DNA of 60,293 nt from an uncultured Acidimicrobiales bacterium. Its GTDB lineage: Bacteria; Actinomycetota; Acidimicrobiia; Acidimicrobiales; SZUA-35. Made by a program: the position numbers and the translations under genes. The stretch spans positions 1 through 60,293 of the forward strand of contig CALHCB010000049.1 in NCBI GenBank assembly GCA_937930695.1, written 5' to 3'. The stretch's first letter is position 1, and each line of letters begins with the position of its first letter. Shown here in pieces: positions 34,058 through 43,263 of this stretch. A model generated the notes under the pieces. The model was not told where the DNA came from, did not search any database, and saw nothing but the letters and a program-made list of their open reading frames with translations.

Positions 34058-35413
34058 TTAACCGCGCTGGTACGCCCGCACCCAGTCGATGTCGTAGCTC
34101 GACGGAAAGCTGGTCGTCGCATCAGGTGAGCCGGGAGCTCGACCGCCGACAGCGAGGTTGAGCTTCATGTAGAAGTCTTGATCGAAGGGGGCGGGCATGG
34201 CCCCGAGATCGGTTTCCCAGTTTGAGACTTGGTGATACGCAACGTCGTCGACGAACCATGTGATCTGACCTGGTTCCCACTCGACTGCAAAGGTGTGGAA
34301 CGAATCAGTGAAGGTCTGGCCAGCGGGAAGGAAGTACTCTCGGTTCTTGACGATGTGGCGGCCATTGTCCATCCAGTGCAGCGATCCGATGATTCGATCC
34401 GGTCGATGGCCGAGGCTCTCGACAATGTCGAGCTCACCGCTCCGTGGCCAAGATCCGTATGCACTGTCGGTCGGGCTCATCCATGCTGCTGGCCAGAACC
34501 CCTGGCCCTCAGGAAAGCGTGCCCGAACTTCGAAGCGTCCATAGGTCCATTCGGCGAGGCCCTTGCTTCGCAACATTCCCGAGCTGTACTCACGGGTGGA
34601 TCCGTTGGGACAGGTCACAGACTCCTGGCGGGCGATGAGGCGGAGCAGCCCGTTCTCGACGACGACATTGTCCGGGGTATAGCACTGAAGCTCGTTGTTG
34701 CCGTCGCCGTAGGTCGAGTGTTCTTTTGTCCATTTCGATGAGTCGAAATAGTCGAATTCATCGGCCCAAACGAGCTGCCACGCGCCCTGCGGCGCAACGG
34801 GTGGCGGCGCGGTCGTTGGCGGCGCGGTCGTGGCGGTGGTGGTCGGTGGAGAGGTCGGGGCTGTGACGGTCGTGGGCGCCACCCAAGGAGCGAGCGTGGT
34901 TGATGAAGGGATGGTGGTGGATGGATTGATCGGTGGCGGCGTTTGATCCTTCGGTTCTTGGTCGGCTGCCTCTTGGTCAGAAGGGGCGGTTTCCTGGGAG
35001 GGCGAGGGAACGAAGCTGGGAGAGGTCGTTGTCGATGTGGGGGCAGGTGGCCCAAACGTTGGGATGGTGTTGACACCCGCCACCTCGATGCGTTCCGGCG
35101 TGTCGACTTGGGTCGGGTCGTCGTCGACGTCTGAGGGGATCAAGGGTGCAGTCTCGATGCCATCGAGCTGGCCCTGCTCATCGAGGAGGGATGTCACGGT
35201 GGTGCTCGGTGATGCAGTAATTGCTGGTTGTTCTGGACTGGATGGCGTCGTGAGCGGCGCGTCAGAGAGCAACGTGGTTTGATCCGCGAATGCCAAGGAG
35301 GCTGGAGGCTCGTCCGGCACGGGAGCAGGAGAGATGAGCAGGCCAACGAGAGCGACCGCTGTCAGGGTGGCCGTGAAGCCCGATGTCATGATTGTTCGTC
35401 CATCCACCTTCAT
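34058..35413 (-). CDS. Secreted glycoside hydrolase family 16 (laminarinase-like)
   Basis: A 451-residue exported protein. ATG at 35413 gives an n-region with Lys/Arg and a hydrophobic core (TLTAVALVGLLIS). Residues about 40-220 are a low-complexity Pro/Thr/Ser linker. The GH16 jelly-roll follows from VWADEFDYFDSSKW to the end; SGELDIVESLG contains the two catalytic glutamates and central Asp. NNELQCYTPDNV is typical of beta-1,3-glucanases. It probably acts on laminarin-type beta-glucan outside the cell. The linker may span the cell wall or be glycosylated. Confidence 0.85.
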   Translation of the reverse strand: MKVDGRTIMTSGFTATLTAVALVGLLISPAPVPDEPPASLAFADQTTLLSDAPLTTPSSPEQPAITASPSTTVTSLLDEQGQLDGIETAPLIPSDVDDDPTQVDTPERIEVAGVNTIPTFGPPAPTSTTTSPSFVPSPSQETAPSDQEAADQEPKDQTPPPINPSTTIPSSTTLAPWVAPTTVTAPTSPPTTTATTAPPTTAPPPVAPQGAWQLVWADEFDYFDSSKWTKEHSTYGDGNNELQCYTPDNVVVENGLLRLIARQESVTCPNGSTREYSSGMLRSKGLAEWTYGRFEVRARFPEGQGFWPAAWMSPTDSAYGSWPRSGELDIVESLGHRPDRIIGSLHWMDNGRHIVKNREYFLPAGQTFTDSFHTFAVEWEPGQITWFVDDVAYHQVSNWETDLGAMPAPFDQDFYMKLNLAVGGRAPGSPDATTSFPSSYDIDWVRAYQRG

Positions 35414-35611
35414 GTCTTCGACCGTCTGAGGCAACGATGTTGAACAACCGGGGAGTTCCACTCAGCTGGCTTGGCAAAAGGAGCCGGACGTTGGGTGACC
35501 ATGCTTGGCCAGGTGGCTCGCTGTGCCTACGGGGCGAAGCGAGCTGTCGACCATGGCATGTTCGTTCTTCCTGCGGAATGCGGCACATCGATCGGCGGTT
35601 CTAGCGGCCGC

Positions 35612-36217
35612 ATGATCGACTATGAGGCACGAGCCATTGCTGCCCGCGTTCTTGACCCTGTGTCAGAGCGGCTCGGCGTTCCCCCGATGGTTCTCACCGT
35701 GCTCGGGCTGACGTCTGGATTGGCTGCGGCGGGTTTTGCTTCTCGCCGTCTTTGGTTACTCGCACTGGTCCTGTGGCTCGTGAGCCGGATCTTTGACGGA
35801 CTGGACGGATCATCGGCCAGAACACAATTGGTGGTGTCGGACTTCGGCGGATACGTCGATCTGATGGCCGATATGGCGGTGTATGTCGCGCTCCCCATCG
35901 GGATTGCTGTCGGTCACGATGAACCGTCAACCTGGGTCGTTGTCGCCCTTCTGCTCGGTTCATTTGCGTGCAACATCGTGAGCGTGACCCACTTGGCAAC
36001 GCTGCTCGAGAAACGAGGGCGAGGAGCATCGGCCACTGGAGAGCGAACGTCAGTGACGATGCCGCGTGGTCTCGTCGAAGGAACCGAGACGATTGTCTTT
36101 CTTTCCTTGGCGTTGGCCTTTCCCGGCTCCGTCGGCTGGATATTGGGTGCAATGGCAGTAAGTGTTGCGGTGGGAACCCTCTACCGGATTCGGTGCGCTC
36201 GGGAGCTGTTGAGGTGA
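35612..36217 (+). CDS. CDP-alcohol phosphatidyltransferase family protein
   Basis: About 201 residues from the ATG at 35612; an upstream extension to 35471 has no family similarity. The CDP-alcohol phosphotransferase signature is complete: Asp-x2-Asp-Gly-x2-Ala-Arg-x8-Gly-x3-Asp-x3-Asp, read from RIFDGLDGSSAR to GYVDLMAD. Several TM helices surround it. It would join a CDP-activated lipid with an alcohol acceptor at the inner membrane. The downstream VTT gene overlaps by 4 bases. Confidence 0.82.
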   Translation: MIDYEARAIAARVLDPVSERLGVPPMVLTVLGLTSGLAAAGFASRRLWLLALVLWLVSRIFDGLDGSSARTQLVVSDFGGYVDLMADMAVYVALPIGIAVGHDEPSTWVVVALLLGSFACNIVSVTHLATLLEKRGRGASATGERTSVTMPRGLVEGTETIVFLSLALAFPGSVGWILGAMAVSVAVGTLYRIRCARELLR

Positions 36218-36900
36218 GGTCGGACGTTCGGCGTCGGCTGTTGGGGGTGGCAGTATGGATATCCCTGATCCTTGGCTATGTCTGGTTCGCTCGATCACGA
36301 GACCTCGGTCCGGTTGAAGCGGCAGAAGAGCTGCGAGGTGTGCTTGCCGATAACTGGTGGGGTCCAGCAGTCTTCATCGCGTTCTACATGGTTCGTCCGC
36401 TGGTGCTCTTCCCCGCCACGATCCTCACGGTGCTCGGTGGCCTCGCCTTCGGCCCGGTGTGGGGATCTGTTTGGACGGTTTTGGCGACGACGCTCTCAAC
36501 GGCGGTGACCTACGCAGTCGGAAGGTTCTTTGGCTCGGACCGCTTGGTCACCAAGTTCCGAACCTTGACCGGTCGACTACTGGACCAGGCGCTCGATCGG
36601 CCGTTCGAAACGGCGTTGATCATGCGGCTGCTCTATCTCCCTTTTGATCTGGTCGGCTACGCCGCCGGCTTCCTGCGTCTCCGGTATGTGCCATTCGCCA
36701 TTGGATCACTGATCGGCACTGTTCCGGGAACGCTCGCATTTGTCGGCTTCGGCGCTTCTGTTGACTCGCTGGATGAAGGACTGCCGTCGTTCGATCCGTG
36801 GATTTTGGTCTCGTCGATCGTGCTCGCCATCGCCGGTTCACTCGTCGCCCGCTGGCTCCGCTCCCGCCAAACCCCGGATTGGAACGGATTGGTGGAGTGA
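36214..36900 (+). CDS. TVP38/TMEM64 (VTT) family membrane protein
   Basis: A 228-residue membrane protein with a GTG start in a GTGA overlap with the phosphatidyltransferase. The VTT core spans about residues 45-190: FYMVRPLVLFPATILTVLGG, GSVWTVLATTLSTAVTYAVG, then MRLLYLPFDLVGYAAG and the loop LRYVPFAIGSLIGTVPGT. VTT/DedA relatives act in lipid scrambling or transport, which fits the adjacent phospholipid gene. Its last codons and stop lie inside the first copy of the palindromic repeat at 36885. Confidence 0.85.
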   Translation: MRSDVRRRLLGVAVWISLILGYVWFARSRDLGPVEAAEELRGVLADNWWGPAVFIAFYMVRPLVLFPATILTVLGGLAFGPVWGSVWTVLATTLSTAVTYAVGRFFGSDRLVTKFRTLTGRLLDQALDRPFETALIMRLLYLPFDLVGYAAGFLRLRYVPFAIGSLIGTVPGTLAFVGFGASVDSLDEGLPSFDPWILVSSIVLAIAGSLVARWLRSRQTPDWNGLVE

Positions 36901-36995
36901 GACGGTCGTAAATGGTCGCGTGACTCCACCAATCCAAGCCTCTCGCGGATTGGTGGAGTGAGACGGTCGTAAATGGTCGCGTGACTCCACCAATC
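36885..36995. repeat. Tandem 50-base palindromic repeat between convergent genes
   Basis: Two identical 50-base copies (36885-36934 and 36946-36995, period 61). Each is itself a dyad: GATTGGTGGAGT and ACTCCACCAATC are perfect 12-base arms around a 24-base centre. The first copy contains the VTT stop codon, and the second ends 16 bases before the end of the convergent acyl-CoA ligase gene. It would form a bidirectional hairpin terminator in both transcripts. Confidence 0.9.
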
Positions 36996-37011
36996 TGGTA
37001 GTGGGAGACGG

Positions 37012-38556
37012 TTAGACGATTCGGGAATCAGTCTTTCCCCAGTAGCGGTCGCGCAAGATGCGCTTATAGAGCTTGCCGGTGGGCAGCCGAGGGAGCTCAG
37101 CCTCGTAGTCGATGGTCTTGGGACACTTGTAGGACGCGAGACCATCGCGCGAGAACGCCATTAACTCGGCGGTGAGCTCGTCTGATTCCTCGATGCCATC
37201 GGCCAATTGGACCACCGCCTTGACCTGTTCGCCCATGTCTTGGTCGGGAACCCCGAACACCGCGACATCGGCAACCTTGGGGTGGGTAATCAGTCGGTCC
37301 TCGATTTCGCGGGGATAGATATTGACGCCGCCCGAAATGATCATGTGGGCCTTGCGGTCGGTGAGGTACAAATAGCCGTCCTCATCGAGATACCCAATGT
37401 CGCCGAGCGTGGTTCGTCCGCCGTCGAGGGTTGCGTCCGCTGTCTTCTCCGGGTCCTTGTGGTATTCGAAGGAACCGCCGCCGGAGAAGTAGACGCCGCC
37501 CTCTTCACCTGCAGGAAGATCGTTGCCCTCGGGATCACAGATGTGCAGTTGGCCCGCTGGAACTCGCCCCACTGATCCGGGATGTTCCAACCACTCTTCG
37601 CTCGTGATAAAGGTCGCGCCATTGCCTTCTGTGCCTGCGTAGTACTCAAGGAACACCGGACCCCACCATTCGATCATCTGGTGTTTCACCGGAACCGGGC
37701 ATGGTGCGGCCGCGTGGATGGATACTTCCATGCTCGACACGTCGAAGGATTCGCGGACGTCGTCGGGAAGCTTGAGCATCCGAGAGAACATCGTCGGGAC
37801 CCATTGGGAGTGCGTGGCTCCGTAGGTTTCGATGGCTCGAAGAGCATTGGCCGCGTCGAACTTTTCCATGATGACGAGGGTGCCGCCGAGACGATGCACC
37901 GGGGCCGAAAACGCGAGCGGCGCAGCGTGATACATCGGGGCGGGCGACAGATAGACCATGTCGGCTCGGTAGAGGAATCGAGGAACGAGCGACCCATCAG
38001 TTCGGGGATCGATCTCCTCGAGATCGTGTTCGGGAAGCGGACGCTTGACGCCTTTGGGTCGCCCGGTTGTCCCGGACGAGTACAGCATCATGGTGCCGGG
38101 GCTGGGGTCATCGATCGGCGTCGTCGGGAAGGCTGCGATTGCGTCCTCATAGGAATCCCACCCGTCAGCAGCGCCGTCGACCATGAGCCACCGTGCGCAC
38201 GTGGGCATCGTGGCGCGATCGAGGGCCGCGGCGATTTCGGCTTTGGCCGCCGAGGTAATCAGCAGGCTGGCGTCGCAGTCGTCGGTGATGTACTCGACCT
38301 CGGGCGCGGTGAGATAGCTGTTGACACAGGTGACATAGATGCCGGATCGATACGCGGCCCAGATGACCTCCATGTAGCGAATCTGATTTTCCATGAAGAG
38401 CGCGACGTGGCCGCCTCGCTGGATGCCTTCGGACCGAAACAGGTGAGCGAGCTGATTGGCTCGGGCATCGAGTTCGGCGTAGCTGAGCTGCGCTCCGGAA
38501 CCCGCCATGATGACGGCCGGATTGCTGTTGTCGACAAAAGACCCTGGATGGGCCAT
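37012..38556 (-). CDS. Acyl-CoA synthetase (AMP-dependent ligase)
   Basis: About 514 residues of the ANL superfamily. ATG at 38556 follows AAGGGGGAC; a GTG directly before it is less likely. MMLYSSGTTGRPKGVKRPL is the AMP-binding P-loop, EYYAGTEGNG the adenine motif, LTDRKAHMIISGGVNIYPRE the A8 hinge and PTGKLYKRIL contains the C-terminal catalytic Lys. The acyl substrate is not evident, though the order resembles fatty-acid or aromatic-acid CoA ligases of actinobacteria. Confidence 0.85.
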   Translation of the reverse strand: MAHPGSFVDNSNPAVIMAGSGAQLSYAELDARANQLAHLFRSEGIQRGGHVALFMENQIRYMEVIWAAYRSGIYVTCVNSYLTAPEVEYITDDCDASLLITSAAKAEIAAALDRATMPTCARWLMVDGAADGWDSYEDAIAAFPTTPIDDPSPGTMMLYSSGTTGRPKGVKRPLPEHDLEEIDPRTDGSLVPRFLYRADMVYLSPAPMYHAAPLAFSAPVHRLGGTLVIMEKFDAANALRAIETYGATHSQWVPTMFSRMLKLPDDVRESFDVSSMEVSIHAAAPCPVPVKHQMIEWWGPVFLEYYAGTEGNGATFITSEEWLEHPGSVGRVPAGQLHICDPEGNDLPAGEEGGVYFSGGGSFEYHKDPEKTADATLDGGRTTLGDIGYLDEDGYLYLTDRKAHMIISGGVNIYPREIEDRLITHPKVADVAVFGVPDQDMGEQVKAVVQLADGIEESDELTAELMAFSRDGLASYKCPKTIDYEAELPRLPTGKLYKRILRDRYWGKTDSRIV

Positions 38557-38661
38557 CACGTCCCCCTTGTTGCCGCTCGTCCCCCGAGCGGTAGATGGCG
38601 ACGCTAACCGATCGAGTACTTGCCGGTCGAGAAGAGTCGACCAGGCGACGGTCGAGGAGGC

Positions 38662-39537
38662 TCAGCTCCGCAAGGGAGCCATCACTTGTTCGACGAACCG
38701 CTCGATGGGTTCAAGCGATGTCGGGTTTCCGAAGTCCAATACGAAATGGGTGACACCGAGCTCGATCTGGCGCTCCAACAGCTCGGTCCATGCTTGTGAA
38801 TCTGCATCGCTCTCGGGCAGCGCCCGCTCGAGGGTGCGAGAAATTTCGATGTCGTCGATGCTGCGACCTGCCGCTTCAGCTGCCTCTTGGACAATGTTGA
38901 GCTTGCGTCGGAAGTCTTCGCTGGTCTTGGCTCCGCCGTTCCACATGTCTGCCAAACGGCCAACCATCGGTAGTCCAATCTGCTCACCTGCGGCACCGAT
39001 GCAAATTGGAGGGACAACCTCTGGCAGAGGAGGCGCGGATGCTCCGTCGATGGAGTAGTGCTCGCCTGTGAAACTTGGCTCGTCTTCGGTCCACATGAGC
39101 CGACAGATCGTGATGACTTCTTCGAGCTGAGCGAATCGGACAGACGGCTTGGGGAAGTCATAGCCATATGCCTCGTACTCGTCACCTCTCCAACCAGCGC
39201 CAATTCCGAGAATGAATCGGTTGTTGCTGAAGTACTGAAGCGTTGCTGCCATCTTGGCCGTGAGCGCTGGTGGCCGATAGCCGTGACCGAGAACGTGATG
39301 GCAGAGCAGGACGTCGGGGCACGTGGCTGCGATCCAGGTGAGCGACACCCAGGCCTCCATGAACGGGTCCGTCTTCGCGTCGAAGCCGTAGAAGTGATCG
39401 GCGATCCAAATCGAATCGAAGTGTTGATTCACCGTCGGGAGAATGTGCTCGCTCTGGTAGACGACGATCGGTTTGTGATCGCTCCAACGATTGCCAATTA
39501 CAGGAGAGAGCCAGCCGAAACGAAGATCGTGAGTCAC
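38662..39537 (-). CDS. LLM-class F420/flavin-dependent oxidoreductase
   Basis: A 291-residue luciferase-like monooxygenase-fold protein. SIWIADHFYGFD (N-terminal strand), CHHVLGHGYRPPALTAKMAA, then FILGIGAGWRGDEYEAYG and RFAQLEEVITICRLMWTED match F420-dependent actinobacterial members. It lies between helicase and CoA-ligase genes on the same strand, 25 bases after the helicase stop. Cofactor F420 is probable for the taxon but not proven by the sequence. Confidence 0.82.
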   Translation of the reverse strand: MTHDLRFGWLSPVIGNRWSDHKPIVVYQSEHILPTVNQHFDSIWIADHFYGFDAKTDPFMEAWVSLTWIAATCPDVLLCHHVLGHGYRPPALTAKMAATLQYFSNNRFILGIGAGWRGDEYEAYGYDFPKPSVRFAQLEEVITICRLMWTEDEPSFTGEHYSIDGASAPPLPEVVPPICIGAAGEQIGLPMVGRLADMWNGGAKTSEDFRRKLNIVQEAAEAAGRSIDDIEISRTLERALPESDADSQAWTELLERQIELGVTHFVLDFGNPTSLEPIERFVEQVMAPLRS

Positions 39538-39562
39538 GCTGAGAAATCTAGAGGCTGGCTCG

Positions 39563-41311
39563 CTAGTCGTTGTAGCGACGAACCTTTACTTTCTTGCCTC
39601 GCAACATGGTCGAGCTGACCGACTTCGATACGCGCTCGACGGCGTCCTCAGGCACACCGACAACCGAGAAGTTGTCCGAGATGCGGATTGGGCCAATTTC
39701 TTTGCCGGTGAGTCCTGCTTCGTTGGCGATCGCTCCGACCAGGTCGCCGGGTCGCACGCCGGCGTTGCGACCCAGGCTGACGAACACAAATCCTGTGTCG
39801 GGGTTCGATGCCCGAGGCGCCTTTTCGAACTTGCCGCCCTTTCCTGACTTGCCGCCGCCCTTTTCGTATTTGGCGTGCTTGCCCTTGCCGGTGTGATCAC
39901 GCTCTTTGCGGATCGTGGCATCTGGAATCTCGACTTCGTCGAGGAACGTGCCGCGGGCCTCGTGCATCAGCTTGATGGCGGCGAGGGCGATGTTGCGATC
40001 GTTGTCCTCGCCAGCGAGTCCGTTGAGGATCGGGTTGTAGTCCTCGAGATCATCGGCGGCGAGCGCTTCTCTAACGGCCTCGACGGTAAGCGCAACTTGT
40101 CGGGTCCGCAGATCCGAAACGGTGGGGACCTTCTTGACCGTGATGGTCTGCTTGGTAAGCCGCTCGATGTTCTTCAGAAGGCGCTTCTGGCGGGGCTCTG
40201 CGAGGGTGATCGCTATACCTTCTCGGCCTGCTCTGCCAACGCGTCCGATTCGGTGTACGTAGCTTTCGGGTGCCGACGGAACGTCGTAGTTCAACACGTG
40301 GGTCAGCGTGTCCACGTCGAGGCCGCGGGCGGCAACGTCGGTGGCGACGAGGAGCTCGGCAGTGCCGTCACGGAGACGGCTCATGACTCGATCGCGCTGC
40401 TTTTGATCCATGCCGCCGTGGAGGGCCTCGGCTCGGTACCCGCGGCCGTTCATTGTCTCGGTGAGTTCGTCTACCTCGGTGCGGGTACGACAGAACACGA
40501 TGGCGGAGTTCGGCGCCTCGATGTCGAGGATGCGGCCGAGGGCTGCTGGCTTGTGATGGCGCTGCACGAAGTACACAGCCTGGGTGATCAGCGCCGTGCC
40601 GGGGTCGGCATCGCTCCGTGCGATCTGAACCTTGGAGGGATCGTTCTGGTAGCGCTTGGCGATGGCATTGATGCGAGGCGGCATCGTGGCCGAGAACAGA
40701 ACCGTCTGGCGGCTGTCTGGGGTTGACCCCAGGATCTCCTCGATGTCGTCGGTGAACCCCATGTCGAGCATTTCGTCGGCCTCGTCGAGTACGACGTGAC
40801 GAATGCCGTCGAGGTCAAGGGAGCCTCGCCGGATGTGATCGAGGGCTCGGCCGGGAGTCGCGACGACGACGTGGGCCCCACGCTTCAGGGCATGAAGCTG
40901 ACGCTGAATCGGTTGACCGCCGTAGACCGGCACGACCTTTACGTTTTGCTGGGTTCCGTATTTGTGCATGGCTTCGCTGACTTGCACAGCCAGCTCGCGA
41001 GTCGGAACCAGGACCAGCGCCGTGGTGATCGGCGCATCGTCGGCGTTGATCGTGTTGAGAATCGGGAGAGCAAACGCCGCAGTCTTGCCGGTCCCGGTTG
41101 CGGCCTGGCCCAGCAGATCACCGCCGTCGAGGAGAAGGGGAATCGTCTCGCGCTGGATCGGAGTTGGCTCTTCGTATCCGAGGGCGATGAGGCTCTTCAG
41201 CAGTTCGGGTCGGAGACCGAGTGCGGCAAACCCGGTGGGTTCCTGCGTTGTCCCTGCGGGATCTTCTTGAGCAAACCCAGTGGGTTCTTCTTGAGTACTG
41301 GGTTCATTCAT
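39563..41311 (-). CDS. DEAD-box RNA helicase with DbpA RNA-binding domain
   Basis: A 582-residue helicase. Q motif GYEEPTPIQRETIP, Walker A ATGTGKT, PTRELA, VLDEADEML (DEAD), SAT, and HRIGRVGRAGREG (motif VI). A basic Gly/Lys linker (about 480-510) leads to a DbpA-type RNA-binding domain (FVFVSLGRNAGVRPGDLVGA to the end), as in CsdA/DeaD helicases for ribosome assembly or mRNA turnover. The N-terminus has the repeat EPTGFA twice. A 136-base gap lies upstream, in which I see no gene. Confidence 0.92.
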   Translation of the reverse strand: MNEPSTQEEPTGFAQEDPAGTTQEPTGFAALGLRPELLKSLIALGYEEPTPIQRETIPLLLDGGDLLGQAATGTGKTAAFALPILNTINADDAPITTALVLVPTRELAVQVSEAMHKYGTQQNVKVVPVYGGQPIQRQLHALKRGAHVVVATPGRALDHIRRGSLDLDGIRHVVLDEADEMLDMGFTDDIEEILGSTPDSRQTVLFSATMPPRINAIAKRYQNDPSKVQIARSDADPGTALITQAVYFVQRHHKPAALGRILDIEAPNSAIVFCRTRTEVDELTETMNGRGYRAEALHGGMDQKQRDRVMSRLRDGTAELLVATDVAARGLDVDTLTHVLNYDVPSAPESYVHRIGRVGRAGREGIAITLAEPRQKRLLKNIERLTKQTITVKKVPTVSDLRTRQVALTVEAVREALAADDLEDYNPILNGLAGEDNDRNIALAAIKLMHEARGTFLDEVEIPDATIRKERDHTGKGKHAKYEKGGGKSGKGGKFEKAPRASNPDTGFVFVSLGRNAGVRPGDLVGAIANEAGLTGKEIGPIRISDNFSVVGVPEDAVERVSKSVSSTMLRGKKVKVRRYND

Positions 41312-41447
41312 TGCTTGCCATTTCGTAAAGGGACACCCACCCTACGGACGATCCGGCGTCAGCGCCCGGTGTTGGGAACATCGACGGATGTGAGTTTTGT
41401 CTCTCATACGGCCGATTTTGAGCAGGTTGGACCCTTGACAGGAGCCG

Positions 41448-42569
41448 TCAGGCAGCCGCTGATCCAAAGCTTGCGACCGGAGCGTCCCAATCATCGGTGT
41501 TGATATCGACGCCGAGCCCAGGGCCCGTCGGGATCGTGATGTGGCCGCCGACCGCCTCGATCGGAGTGGATCGGACCGGATATCCGCTCTCCATGTAGGG
41601 AGCGGAGATCCAAGTTCCTTCATAGAGCGCAGGATCGACAGTTGATCCCATTTGTGTCGTGGCTGAGGCCACAAGGTCGCCGCCCCAGGTGTCGTCGATG
41701 GTGAGCGGGGTGCTCGTTGCCTGGCAGATGTCACGAACCGCACGGAGCTTGGTCAAGCCGCCGACTCGAGAGAGCTTCATGCCGAAACCTTGTGCGATCC
41801 CGCTCGAAATCGCATGCACGACCGCGTCGACGCTTGTGGATGACTCATCGAGAAAGACCGGGTGGTGCGTCCGGCCCATGAGAGCTCGATGTTCCTCGAC
41901 CGTCGAACATGGTTGTTCAAGAACGAGTGGAATGTCTTTGCAGGCGATGCTGAATTCGAGTGCATCGCGGACGGTCCAGCCTCGGTTTGTGTCGGCTAGC
42001 AGGCGAATCCCAGGAGGACAAACCTCGGCAAGGGCGTGCATGGCGGCTACATCTTCGTGGAGCGGTCGGCCGCCGGTCTTGAGCTGAAGCCGGAGGTATC
42101 CGTCGGCGACCAACGACGCTGCCTTGGTCGCGGTGGCTTCGGGCGAGTCGGGCATGATGCCCCAATAGGATCGCACCCGGTCGGTGTGGGACCCGCCGAG
42201 CAGATCGGCGACGGAGCGGTCGGTTGACTTGCCGAGGATGTCCCAACACGCAAGATCGATTGCGGACTTTGCGTAGTTGTGGGCGTGGAGAAGTCGATCC
42301 ATCTCGTGATTGATAAGCCCGAGTTTCGTTGGATCCAGGCCAATCAACTGAGGAGCAAGTTCGACGATCGCAGCACGAGCACCGCCGGCGAATTCTGCTT
42401 GATACCCAGGCCCGAGGGGACACACCTCGCCATAGCCCGTGATCGCTTCGTCAGTGAGAATCTCGACGATGTGCGTCTCCGGCGCAGCGACAGACGAGAT
42501 GGACATTTGGTAGGTGCCGCCAGCTGAAACGAGCGTGTGGCTGAAGACTCGGATTCCCACGATCTGCAT
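41448..42569 (-). CDS. Mandelate racemase/muconate lactonizing family enzyme
   Basis: A 373-residue enolase-superfamily enzyme; ATG at 42569, the rest of the longer open frame being non-coding. An N-terminal capping domain is followed by a barrel with AKSAIDLACWDILGK, RLQLKTGG (catalytic Lys; the paired Lys two before is Gln), LADTNRGW, the metal ligand regions VLEQP and FLDESST, and GFGMKLSRVGGLTK (second catalytic Lys). QLKxGG resembles cis-3-hydroxyproline dehydratase-like members, so an amino-acid or betaine epimerase/dehydratase is a reasonable but unproven guess. Confidence 0.78.
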   Translation of the reverse strand: MQIVGIRVFSHTLVSAGGTYQMSISSVAAPETHIVEILTDEAITGYGEVCPLGPGYQAEFAGGARAAIVELAPQLIGLDPTKLGLINHEMDRLLHAHNYAKSAIDLACWDILGKSTDRSVADLLGGSHTDRVRSYWGIMPDSPEATATKAASLVADGYLRLQLKTGGRPLHEDVAAMHALAEVCPPGIRLLADTNRGWTVRDALEFSIACKDIPLVLEQPCSTVEEHRALMGRTHHPVFLDESSTSVDAVVHAISSGIAQGFGMKLSRVGGLTKLRAVRDICQATSTPLTIDDTWGGDLVASATTQMGSTVDPALYEGTWISAPYMESGYPVRSTPIEAVGGHITIPTGPGLGVDINTDDWDAPVASFGSAAA

Positions 42570-42611
42570 GTGCGGGAGACTAGTGGGAGCGTCGCGGGCA
42601 CACTGGAGACC

Positions 42612-43166
42612 ATGGGCGCGCCAATCACCGAGACAGAATCTCAGCCAGTCGAAGAGTCGAAACAGCGAAATCTCAAGCGGCGCGTCATTCTGATTGCCGT
42701 TGGTCTTCTCTCGCTCGTGGCCGCCTGGTTCATCGGGGGTGCGGTCTTGCCTCGGTGGTGGGCCCAAACGCTCGGCGACATCATCGACGGCAGATTGTTC
42801 TTTGGCAGCATGCTCGGATTCGGTGTCGGTTTCGGGTTCACCGTGCTGCCGATTCTCGTGATTGCCGTCGGTTGGCGGTGGCGCAAGGGTCTCAATCGGG
42901 CGATCATCTTCCTGGTCCTTGCTGGCCTGCTGGCTATGCCCAACTTGGCAACACTCGGGATTGTCGTCGGCAACGGAAACGCTGCTCATGCAGGCGAACG
43001 AATCCTCGACGTCGATGGCCCAGGCTTCCGAGGAGGCTCGTTGGTTGGTGCCATCATCGGGGTGGTTGTGGCGGTCGGCCTTCTCGCGCTGAACGGCTCC
43101 CGGCGCCGCAACAAACGCAAGGCCGCGGAACTCAAGGTTCAGCTCGACAGTCAAGCCTCTTCCTAG
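42612..43166 (+). CDS. Multi-pass membrane protein of unknown function
   Basis: A 184-residue protein; ATG at 42612 follows CTGGAGACC. Four hydrophobic segments are visible: about 25-45 (VILIAVGLLSLVAAWFIGG), 60-87, 93-112 and 140-160. The C-terminus is basic (NGSRRRNKRKAAELK). The loop after helix 3 carries GNGNAAHAGERILDVDGPGF. It is divergent from the enolase-family gene by 42 bases. No known family recognised. Confidence 0.65.
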   Translation: MGAPITETESQPVEESKQRNLKRRVILIAVGLLSLVAAWFIGGAVLPRWWAQTLGDIIDGRLFFGSMLGFGVGFGFTVLPILVIAVGWRWRKGLNRAIIFLVLAGLLAMPNLATLGIVVGNGNAAHAGERILDVDGPGFRGGSLVGAIIGVVVAVGLLALNGSRRRNKRKAAELKVQLDSQASS

Positions 43167-43263
43167 GTTGTCTCTCGGCCGCTCGGCTGCCGGTCCTGAA
43201 CTTCCATAGTCCGAACAGCCCATCTTTCTTAGGTAGTTCTTTGGCCGTGGCGATCCCTCATGG

